5,503 nt of DNA. Origin: Eudoraea sp. (GTDB lineage Bacteria; Bacteroidota; Bacteroidia; Flavobacteriales; Flavobacteriaceae). The notes beneath the pieces were generated by a model. That model had not been told where the DNA came from and searched no databases. It saw nothing but the letters and a program-made list of their open reading frames with translations. The position numbers and the translations under genes are program-made. Positions 1 to 5,381 of the stretch are shown here, one piece after another. Each line of letters starts with the position of its first letter. Within the stretch, counting starts at the first letter, position 1. The stretch covers positions 1 through 5,503 of the forward strand of contig JABDQS010000047.1 in NCBI GenBank assembly GCA_013042125.1, written 5' to 3'.

Positions 1-45
1 AAGTTTCCTAAACTTTAGATCCAGGTTCGATTCCTGGTGAGGCTA
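1..45 (+). tRNA. tRNA-Arg (anticodon CCT), 3' part only
   Basis: This is the 3' part of a tRNA whose 5' half lies before the window. Bases 1-4 (AAGT) pair with 12-15 (ACTT) to form the visible anticodon stem. The 7-base loop 5-11 is TTCCTAA, which puts the anticodon CCT at 7-9 and reads Arg AGG codons. A 4-base variable loop (17-20) follows. The T arm is CCAGG (21-25), TTCGATT (26-32), CCTGG (33-37), with all five pairs intact. Bases 38-44 (TGAGGCT) are the 3' acceptor strand and A45 is the discriminator base. The next bases are CGA, so the CCA tail is not encoded and must be added after transcription. The acceptor stem cannot be checked because its 5' strand is missing. The 3' end is copied again at 191-205. 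Confidence 0.88.
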
Positions 46-64
46 CGAATAAGTACAAAAGACC

Positions 65-123
65 TTTATTTTTGTAACCGGCCGAGAGGAACTTGTTTCT
101 CAGAGGAGAGGTCCAAAAATAAA
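65..123 (+). repeat. Inverted repeat with nested hairpin downstream of the tRNA
   Basis: TTTATTTTTG (65-74) is perfectly complementary to CAAAAATAAA (114-123), giving a 10-bp stem that encloses 39 bases. Inside it GAGGAA (86-91) can pair with TTTCTC (96-101), with one G-T wobble, around a CTTG tetraloop. GACC (61-64) can also pair with GGTC (110-113) as an alternative to the outer stem. The fold could process the tRNA precursor, form a small RNA, or be part of a mobile repeat. Only the complementarity is seen. Confidence 0.55.
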
Positions 124-126
124 CTG

Positions 127-150
127 AACTGCGAAGCAGTTGTTCTTTTG
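127..150 (+). terminator. Candidate intrinsic terminator for the tRNA transcript
   Basis: AACTGC (127-132) and GCAGTT (136-141) form a perfect 6-bp stem closed by a GAA loop, followed by GTTCTTTTG with a modest T tract at 146-149. The core GCGAAGC (131-137) is a sequence known to form an exceptionally stable DNA mini-hairpin. The stem is short and the T tract is interrupted, so it is a moderate rather than strong terminator call. It could instead be a structural part of the surrounding repeat. Confidence 0.45.
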
Positions 151-230
151 TATTTTCAGACCGAGATTTTGTCAGGAACAGCACAGCTAATCCTGGTGAG
201 GCTACTAAAGAGTGAAACCGGATAGATATC

Positions 231-674
231 ATGAAAAAGGCAACTAAAAAGAACGTGTTTATTGAGGGAGCGATAACCCCTGAGTTTATCGCTAATTCAA
301 TAGCCAAACATCAATCCAAAACTCAGATAGGCGCCCATGATATTTTCCTGGGGCAGGTTAGGGCAGACACCCTGGAAGGAAAGCGCGTAAAAGCGATAGA
401 TTATACAGCCTATGAGGCAATGGCCAATGAGAAGTTCCATGAGATCAGAGAGGCGACTTTCAGCAAATATGAATTAAGCTGTATGCATATTTACCACAGC
501 TTGGGAACGGTTGATGTGGGCGAAATTTGTTTGTTTGTCTTCGTTTCCTCCCCGCATAGAAAAGAGGTCTTTGATGCACTACACTACGTGGTGGAAGAAA
601 TAAAATCGCAGGTGCCTGTATTTGGGAAAGAGGTATTTGAAGATGCCTCCTATCAATGGAAAACAAATAAATAA
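231..674 (+). CDS. moaE: Molybdopterin synthase catalytic subunit MoaE
   Basis: MoaE is the large subunit of molybdopterin synthase. With thiocarboxylated MoaD it adds the two dithiolene sulfurs to cyclic pyranopterin monophosphate, making molybdopterin in the cytoplasm. The 147-residue length fits the family. Visible motifs are the N-terminal GAHDIFLGQVR (34-44, with the conserved Arg44), YTAYEAMA (58-65), H89 before LGTVDVGE (91-98), SPHR (107-110), and the C-terminal IKSQVPVFGKE (124-134). Lys125 aligns with E. coli Lys119, the residue associated with the MoaD linkage. The E. coli Lys126 position is Gly132, with a lysine next to it at 133. No Shine-Dalgarno sequence precedes the ATG, as is usual in Bacteroidota. 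The gene lies 2 nt upstream of moaC, so the two are probably co-transcribed. MoaD is not in the window. The family assignment is firm. Confidence 0.95.
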   Translation: MKKATKKNVFIEGAITPEFIANSIAKHQSKTQIGAHDIFLGQVRADTLEGKRVKAIDYTAYEAMANEKFHEIREATFSKYELSCMHIYHSLGTVDVGEICLFVFVSSPHRKEVFDALHYVVEEIKSQVPVFGKEVFEDASYQWKTNK

Positions 675-676
675 AG

Positions 677-1105
677 ATGGTAGACATCACGCATAAAAAT
701 AACACCTTAAGAACTGCTGTGGCACAGGCCATAGTTGAGGTTAGTTCTGCAGACACTGTAGAAGCGATCAAAACTTTAAAAGTGCCGAAAGGAGATGTTT
801 TTGCCATGAGCAGGGCGGCTGGTTTACTCGGGGTAAAGAAAACAGCCGATCTTTTACCGGATTGTCATCCTCTACCTATTGAATACACAGATATCAGCTA
901 TGAAATAGATGGACTTCAGATAAAAATCCTCATTACAGTTAAGACGAATTATAAGACCGGTGTTGAGGTAGAGGCCATGCATGGTGCCAGTGTGGTTGCA
1001 TTAAATATGTATGATATGCTGAAACCTATAGACAAAGGGGTGGAAATAACACGAATAAAGCTCCTTAAGAAAACAGGAGGAAAATCGGATATTGATAATT
1101 CCTAG
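677..1105 (+). CDS. moaC: Cyclic pyranopterin monophosphate synthase MoaC
   Basis: MoaC converts the 3',8-cyclo-GTP product of MoaA into cyclic pyranopterin monophosphate, the first stable intermediate of molybdenum-cofactor synthesis. The protein starts directly at MVDITHK, which matches the internal MVDV of E. coli MoaC around residue 15, so at 142 residues it is a little shorter than the usual 160. Only 2 nt separate this start from the moaE stop, which supports it. The catalytic residues are all present: KGDVF (Lys38, E. coli Lys51), CHPL (His64, E. coli His77), KTGVEVEA (93-100, Glu97 matching Glu112), and YDMLK (Asp113 and Lys116, matching Asp128 and Lys131). The C-terminal KTGGKSD (132-138) is also typical. 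It should be active as a hexamer, by family knowledge. Its stop lies 5 nt from the stop of the opposing gene. Confidence 0.96.
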   Translation: MVDITHKNNTLRTAVAQAIVEVSSADTVEAIKTLKVPKGDVFAMSRAAGLLGVKKTADLLPDCHPLPIEYTDISYEIDGLQIKILITVKTNYKTGVEVEAMHGASVVALNMYDMLKPIDKGVEITRIKLLKKTGGKSDIDNS

Positions 1106-1110
1106 AATCC

Positions 1111-1827
1111 CTATTCCCGTAATGCCCAAATTTCATACATAGGTTCACCTCTGCTATTTTTCCCAGTATGGTGCCAATCTTTGCCCTTCAGTTCATATGT
1201 AAATCCCAAAACAGCCCCAACTCTGGAATTATCCCTGGAGAAATAAATTATAGTTTCGGTATAAGTCCCATCATTCGATGTATAGGAACCTCCTCCGGTC
1301 CCGGAGAACTTCATGGTCTCGGTATTATAGGCGATCCATTGGAAGTGGCCATCCATTAAAAATTTTAGTGTTTTCCTGGGAGTTGAATCGCCCCTTCGAT
1401 CTTGCCCGGTATCCGGACCCCTGGTGGCAAAGAGCCAGGCACCATCTAATGCTTGTCCTTGCTCCTTTTCTGGTCTGAAGAGGTAATTATCGTCACCATT
1501 CAATAGCAATGAACCATCATTCAGTTCAAATGCATAGTGCACTTTCCTGGGGGAATCATCAGTGAAATCGGAATCGAACTCCAGTGTGACATATAAAGAA
1601 TCGGCATCTGCCGTATAAAATCCTCCAACCGTTCGGATAAAGTTGGCGGGTTCAGATTCATATTCCGTGAGCACAAAATAGCGGTCACTAAGCTTTAATT
1701 CCCGGTGATTATTAGAATTTTCACTGTGATTGGCCATATAAACATTGGGTGCCGGCTGTGCCCAAATGCCTGTAGTCCAAAACAGCACTAATATCGTATT
1801 TAAAAAACCTAAAAGAACACTTTTCAT
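1111..1827 (-). CDS. Exported beta-rich protein of unknown function, possibly lipocalin-like, with internal duplication
   Basis: The 238-residue product starts with a clear signal peptide: a Lys at residue 2, a hydrophobic run (about 4-22), and a probable signal peptidase I site after IWA (21-23). There is no lipobox cysteine, so it should be soluble in the periplasm or secreted, not a lipoprotein. The mature part is rich in aromatic and beta-strand-like segments and has no cysteines or membrane spans. Residues 68-111 (GGFYT, then DSLYVTLEFDSDF, then YAFELNDGSLL) resemble 179-222 (GGSYT, then GTYTETIIYFSRDN, then FTYELKGKDWH), suggesting two related beta domains. The second has the better-conserved look, opening with LDGAWLFATR (127-136) and ending in YEIWALRE (231-238). 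The W-rich repeat resembles small lipocalin-like exported proteins of Bacteroidota, but I do not recognise a characterised family. It has its own divergent upstream region and no operon partner in the window. Confidence 0.82.
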   Translation of the reverse strand: MKSVLLGFLNTILVLFWTTGIWAQPAPNVYMANHSENSNNHRELKLSDRYFVLTEYESEPANFIRTVGGFYTADADSLYVTLEFDSDFTDDSPRKVHYAFELNDGSLLLNGDDNYLFRPEKEQGQALDGAWLFATRGPDTGQDRRGDSTPRKTLKFLMDGHFQWIAYNTETMKFSGTGGGSYTSNDGTYTETIIYFSRDNSRVGAVLGFTYELKGKDWHHTGKNSRGEPMYEIWALRE

Positions 1828-1884
1828 AGTTATTGACTTTAAGTACTAATATACAAATAGATGAGCTATAAGTCCTCAGATTCT

Positions 1885-1904
1885 AATATTGAATTATCAA
1901 TTTT
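1885..1904. promoter_or_regulatory. Small imperfect palindrome, possible operator
   Basis: ATTGA (1888-1892) and TCAAT (1897-1901) are inverted copies around a 4-base ATTA spacer. AA (1885-1886) and TT (1903-1904) extend the match past one mismatch. It sits about 60 bp upstream of the minus-strand gene and about 180 bp upstream of the plus-strand operon, a reasonable place for a regulator to bind. In such AT-rich DNA a palindrome of this size can easily arise by chance. Confidence 0.2.
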
Positions 1905-1943
1905 ATGATGCTATATATTAAATCAATAGTATGCTTTGTAAAA

Positions 1944-1973
1944 TTGCTTTAAAAGTCTTGATTTTTACTTTTT
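1944..1973 (+). promoter_or_regulatory. Weak candidate promoter for the polyamine operon
   Basis: TTG at 1944-1946 followed, after a 19-base spacer, by TACTTTTT at 1966-1973 resembles the Bacteroidota promoter pattern (TTG at -33, TAnnTTTG at -7), with T in place of the final G. Transcription would then start near 1980 and leave an untranslated leader of about 100 bases before the ATG at 2084. The AT-rich context makes such matches common, so this is tentative. Confidence 0.25.
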
Positions 1974-2083
1974 TTTGATTTCATTTACAACCTGGAAAAT
2001 GATGATTTATTTAGGACATACATATAGCATAGTAAACGCAATAAAGCTTAGACAAAATTTCATAAAAGCCACAATTACATTTA

Positions 2084-3484
2084 ATGAATATTAAATACAT
2101 TGATCTTATAGATCAAACCTATTATTTTCCTCAGGAAGAATTTACTTTAGAAGAGGATAACCTGCTTTTTCATGACATTCCCTTGATGTCTCTGGTAGAA
2201 CAATACGGGTCCCCTTTGAAGTTTACTTATTTGCCAAAGATCTCCAGGAACATTCAACGAGCCAAAGAGTGGTTCGCCAGGGCAATAGAAAGGCATAACT
2301 ATAAAGGAAAGTATATCTATTGCTATTGTACCAAAAGTTCCCACTTTGAATACGTGTTACATGAGGCCCTGAAGAACGACATCCATATTGAAACCTCTTC
2401 AGCTTTTGATATTAATATTGTTCAACAACTAAAGAGAGAAGGAAAGATCAGGGATACTACCTATGTGATCTGTAATGGTTTTAAACGAGACCTTTATATT
2501 CAGAATATTGCTGAACTCATTAACAAGGGTCATCATAACTGCATTCCTATCATTGACAATTATGAGGAGATAGATCTCTTAAGTGAGGCTATAGACGAAC
2601 CTTTTAAAATAGGGATCAGAATTGCCTCAGAGGAAGAACCAAAGTTTGAATTTTATACCTCAAGACTTGGGATCGGATATAGAAACATAGTGCCCTTCTA
2701 TGAGAACCAGATAAGGGATAATGAAAAGGTGGAATTAAAAATGCTCCACTTCTTTATCAATACCGGGATACGAGATAATGCCTATTACTGGAACGAGCTC
2801 GTAAAGTGTCTTAAGGTATATGTACGGTTAAGAAAACTCTGCCCCTCCCTCGATAGTTTAAATATTGGTGGCGGTTTCCCTACCAAGAATTCCCTGGCAT
2901 TCGACTATGATTATGAATATATGATAGACGAGATCATTAACCAGATCAATACTAGCTGCAAAGAGGCAGATATTCCTGTACCCAATATTTTTACGGAGTT
3001 TGGCAGTTTTACGGTGGGGGAAAGCGGAGGTGCTATTTATGAAGTGCTCTATCAAAAACAACAGAACGATCGGGAAAAATGGAATATGATCGACTCGTCA
3101 TTTATTACTACATTACCCGATTCCTGGGCCATCAATAAGCGTTTTATCATGCTGCCCATCAATCGGTGGAACGATGAATACGAGCGTGTATTACTTGGCG
3201 GACTTACCTGTGACAGCGACGATTACTACAACAGTATTCAGGATATGAATGCTATTTATTTACCCAAATTCAAAAAAGAAAAACCACTTTATATAGGCTT
3301 TTTTAATACAGGGGCCTATCAGGAATCTATCGGTGGTTTTGGAGGCCTGCAACATTGCCTTATCCCTACGCCAAAACATGTATTGATAGACAGGGACAAG
3401 GATGGGAATTTGGAGACAAAACTATTTAGTGAACAACAAAAAGCATCGGAAATGCTTAAAATTTTAGGATATGAAGACAACTAA
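2084..3484 (+). CDS. speA: Short-form arginine decarboxylase (PLP fold type III)
   Basis: This 466-residue PLP enzyme of the alanine-racemase-like decarboxylase class probably converts arginine to agmatine and CO2. The likely Schiff-base lysine is Lys84 in YCTKSSH (81-87). Further landmarks are SRLGIGY (193-199), HFFINTGI (222-229), the glycine loop NIGGGFPT (260-267), EFGSFTVGESGG (305-316), GLTCDSDD (373-380, with Cys376 as the catalytic cysteine given by the partner subunit), and the C-terminal FNTGAYQ (407-413). GLTCDSDD closely resembles GITCDSD of biosynthetic SpeA, but the protein lacks the roughly 170 extra residues of the 630-660 residue SpeA. Several pocket motifs deviate: HFHxGS reads HFFINT and ESGR reads EFGS. 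The arginine specificity therefore rests mainly on the agmatinase gene, which overlaps its 3' end by 14 nt. Ornithine, diaminopimelate or carboxy-polyamine decarboxylation are less likely alternatives. Confidence 0.85.
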   Translation: MNIKYIDLIDQTYYFPQEEFTLEEDNLLFHDIPLMSLVEQYGSPLKFTYLPKISRNIQRAKEWFARAIERHNYKGKYIYCYCTKSSHFEYVLHEALKNDIHIETSSAFDINIVQQLKREGKIRDTTYVICNGFKRDLYIQNIAELINKGHHNCIPIIDNYEEIDLLSEAIDEPFKIGIRIASEEEPKFEFYTSRLGIGYRNIVPFYENQIRDNEKVELKMLHFFINTGIRDNAYYWNELVKCLKVYVRLRKLCPSLDSLNIGGGFPTKNSLAFDYDYEYMIDEIINQINTSCKEADIPVPNIFTEFGSFTVGESGGAIYEVLYQKQQNDREKWNMIDSSFITTLPDSWAINKRFIMLPINRWNDEYERVLLGGLTCDSDDYYNSIQDMNAIYLPKFKKEKPLYIGFFNTGAYQESIGGFGGLQHCLIPTPKHVLIDRDKDGNLETKLFSEQQKASEMLKILGYEDN

Positions 3485-4415
3485 GAATTACGCCGGAATT
3501 CCGGATGAATTCGCACAACTTGAGAAATCTAAAGTGGTTCTTATTCCCGTTCCGTACGACGGTACGAGCACATGGGGAAAAGGAGCGGACAAAGGGCCTG
3601 AGGCCCTGCTGGAAGCTTCAGAAAATATGGAGTTATACGACATAGAAACAGATACCGAACCTTACCAGCAAGGAGTGTATGTTGCCGAGGCAGTAGCGGA
3701 GTTATCGTCTCCCGAAGCCATGGTTAACAGTGTACACAGGAGAACAAAAGAGTATATCAAAAGAAATAAATTTGTTACCCTTGTAGGAGGAGAACATTCC
3801 CTTTCTATCGGATCTATCAGGGCCTTTAATGAGTGCTTTGACAACCTTACAGTGTTGCATATCGATGCTCACGCAGACCTTAGGGAATCATATGACGGCA
3901 CTCCATATAATCATGCCTGTGCGGTCTATGAAGCTAGTCAGAATACTAATTTGGTACAGGTAGGAATCAGAAGTATGGATGCAATTGAAATGACCTTGAT
4001 GGACAAGGAAAAAACTTTTTTTGCTCATGAAATGGTAGATGATGAATACTGGATCGATAAGGTAGTTGATTCGCTTACTGATAATGTATTTATCACTTTT
4101 GACCTGGACGCTTTGGATCCTTCTATTTTACCTTCTACTGGCACTCCGGAACCCGGTGGCCTTTTATGGTATGAGACACTGGAATTTTTAAAGCAGGTAT
4201 TTGAAGAAAAGAATGTAGTGGGATTCGACCTGGTGGAGTTGTGTCCGAACGAACAAGACAGATCTTCTAATTTTCTGGCTGCGAAGTTGTATTACAAAAT
4301 GCTTAGCTATAAATTCATGAATGAAGCTGTAGAGGATGAATATGAGAGTGCTTACGACATGACGAATAGCCTTGGAAATACCTCAGCTTCTAAATTTGAT
4401 GACGAAAATGAATAA
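3471..4415 (+). CDS. speB: Agmatinase (agmatine ureohydrolase)
   Basis: The product hydrolyses agmatine to putrescine and urea with a two-manganese centre, the step after arginine decarboxylase. The 314 residues show the ureohydrolase metal ligands in order: GGEHS (His109), DAHADLR (Asp132, His134, Asp136) and FDLDALDPS (Asp211, Asp213). The substrate-side motifs NHACA (147-151, His148) and GTPEPGGL (224-231) are also present. The sequence is of agmatinase type rather than arginase type, which agrees with its neighbours. The ATG lies inside the decarboxylase gene, giving a 14-nt overlap (3471-3484). The downstream YAGIPDEF and the LIPVPYDGTSTWG segment (24-36) begin at the usual distance, so the start is sound. 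The C-terminus carries an acidic, low-complexity tail (about 287-314) beyond the catalytic core; it overlaps the next gene and looks dispensable. Confidence 0.94.
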   Translation: MKTTKNYAGIPDEFAQLEKSKVVLIPVPYDGTSTWGKGADKGPEALLEASENMELYDIETDTEPYQQGVYVAEAVAELSSPEAMVNSVHRRTKEYIKRNKFVTLVGGEHSLSIGSIRAFNECFDNLTVLHIDAHADLRESYDGTPYNHACAVYEASQNTNLVQVGIRSMDAIEMTLMDKEKTFFAHEMVDDEYWIDKVVDSLTDNVFITFDLDALDPSILPSTGTPEPGGLLWYETLEFLKQVFEEKNVVGFDLVELCPNEQDRSSNFLAAKLYYKMLSYKFMNEAVEDEYESAYDMTNSLGNTSASKFDDENE

Positions 4416-5379
4416 AGGACCCATTTCGGATTTTATTTCAAAATACTATCTGCATTTTAACGCAGCAGCATTGGTAGATGCGGCCAAAGGGTATGAGCAA
4501 CAACTAAATAATGGCGCTAAGATGCTGGTATCTCTGGCAGGTGCCATGAGTACTGCGGAGTTGGGAAAGATCTTTGCTGAGATGATCCGTCAGGATAAGG
4601 TGCATATCATCTCCTGTACCGGGGCCAATCTTGAGGAGGATATTATGAATCTGGTGGCACATTCACACTATAGACGTGTGCCAAATTATCGTGATCTAAC
4701 CCCTCAGGCAGAATGGGAACTTTTAGAAAAGGGCCTGAATAGGGTAACTGATACGTGTATCCCGGAGGAGGAAGCCTTTAGAAGAATACAGCAGCACATC
4801 CATACACTTTGGAAGGATGCTGAAGGGGCCGGGAAACGTTATCTCCCTCACGAATTTATGTATCAGTTATTGCTTTCGGGTGTTTTAGAAGAACATTACG
4901 AGATAGATCTTAAGGATTCCTGGATGTATGCGGCCGCAGAGAAGAACTTACCTATTGTCTGCCCCGGATGGGAAGACAGTACCATGGGGAATATTTTTGC
5001 CTCCTATGTCCTTAAAGGAGAGTTGCAAGCCTCTACCATAAAATCGGGGATCGAGTATATGACCTTCCTTGCAGATTGGTATACAGAGAACTCTGAGAAA
5101 GGCATTGGATTTTTTCAGATAGGAGGAGGGATCGCAGGCGACTTTCCGATTTGTGTAGTGCCAATGCTATATCAGGATATGGAAAGAACAGAGACACCCT
5201 TTTGGAGCTATTTCTGCCAAATTAGTGACAGTACAACAAGTTATGGCAGCTATTCCGGTGCTGTACCTAACGAAAAGATCACCTGGGGCAAATTGGGAAT
5301 AGAGACTCCAAAATTTATAATAGAGAGCGATGCAACTATTGTTGCTCCTTTAATTTTTGCTTATCTTTTAGACATGTAA
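4408..5379 (+). CDS. Deoxyhypusine-synthase-family protein, probable homospermidine-type aminobutyltransferase
   Basis: The 323-residue protein belongs to the deoxyhypusine synthase family (dys-like), NAD-dependent enzymes that move the aminobutyl group of a polyamine to an acceptor amine. Visible motifs are SLAGAMSTAELG (42-53), CTGANLEEDI (70-79), PGWEDSTMG (186-194), GGGIAGDFP (239-247), and the catalytic NEKITWGK (288-295), where Lys295 matches the imine-forming Lys329 of human DHS. The family His288 in GGGVVKHHI is absent, replaced by GGGIAGDF. Bacteria lack eIF5A, so the acceptor is probably putrescine or another small amine, giving homospermidine (inference). I chose ATG 4408 because family members begin close to KGPISDF; it overlaps the agmatinase stop by 8 nt. 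ATG 4399 is an alternative adding three residues. A TTG at 4372 is less likely. The gene is the third of a coupled polyamine operon. Confidence 0.9.
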   Translation: MNKGPISDFISKYYLHFNAAALVDAAKGYEQQLNNGAKMLVSLAGAMSTAELGKIFAEMIRQDKVHIISCTGANLEEDIMNLVAHSHYRRVPNYRDLTPQAEWELLEKGLNRVTDTCIPEEEAFRRIQQHIHTLWKDAEGAGKRYLPHEFMYQLLLSGVLEEHYEIDLKDSWMYAAAEKNLPIVCPGWEDSTMGNIFASYVLKGELQASTIKSGIEYMTFLADWYTENSEKGIGFFQIGGGIAGDFPICVVPMLYQDMERTETPFWSYFCQISDSTTSYGSYSGAVPNEKITWGKLGIETPKFIIESDATIVAPLIFAYLLDM

Positions 5380-5381
5380 TT

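Larger units (their letters stand above)
32..205 (+). repeat. Direct repeat of the tRNA-Arg 3' end flanking a 144-bp structured spacer; possible att or tRNA-associated repeat
   Basis: The 15-mer TCCTGGTGAGGCTAC occurs at 32-46, as the end of the tRNA gene, and again at 191-205. The second copy keeps only the 3' T-stem strand and the acceptor strand, so it is not a functional tRNA. A nearby CAGGA (173-177) could still pair with its TCCTG (191-195). Duplication of a tRNA 3' end is the classic footprint of tyrosine-recombinase integration at a tRNA gene, but no integrase lies in the window and the enclosed segment is too short to be an element. It may be a scar left after loss of an element, a tandem tRNA that decayed, or a dispersed repeat that travels with tRNA genes. 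The direct repeat is seen; its origin is inference. Confidence 0.6.
1828..2083. other. AT-rich divergent intergenic region
   Basis: These 256 bases separate the start of the exported-protein gene (minus strand) from the start of the arginine decarboxylase gene (plus strand), so they should hold both promoters. The sequence is strongly AT-rich with T tracts around 1961-1976. Short repeats are visible: TGCTTT at 1932-1937 and 1945-1950, and TTGATTT at 1959-1965 and 1975-1981. On the minus strand, bases 1854-1861 read TCTATTTG, which matches the Bacteroidota -7 element TAnnTTTG at five of six fixed positions, but no TTG lies at the proper distance upstream. I see no RNA gene, riboswitch or terminator with confidence. 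Confidence 0.6.

Noticed and set aside
37..225. Plus-strand 62-codon open frame with a GTG start inside the tRNA
   Set aside because: It starts within the tRNA T arm and crosses the hairpins; its composition looks like translated structural RNA or repeat sequence.
8..307. Minus-strand 99-codon open frame over the tRNA and repeat region
   Set aside because: It runs antisense through the tRNA tail and both tail copies, producing the typical spurious VASPG-type peptide, and overlaps the moaE start. It has no protein-family character.
460..807. Minus-strand open frame opposite moaE and moaC
   Set aside because: It lies antisense to two well-supported genes with intact catalytic motifs and shows no recognisable features.
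1168..1478. Two plus-strand open frames opposite the exported-protein gene
   Set aside because: Both are shadows of a gene with a clear signal peptide and repeat structure on the minus strand.
2008..2015. TATTTAGG as a -7 promoter element
   Set aside because: It matches TAnnTTTG poorly, and the nearest good TTG (1975-1977) is about 30 bases upstream, outside the usual spacing.
4372..4407. Upstream TTG start for the DHS-like gene
   Set aside because: It would add 12 residues and a 44-nt overlap with agmatinase. Two ATG codons (4399, 4408) lie closer to the conserved KGPISDF beginning.
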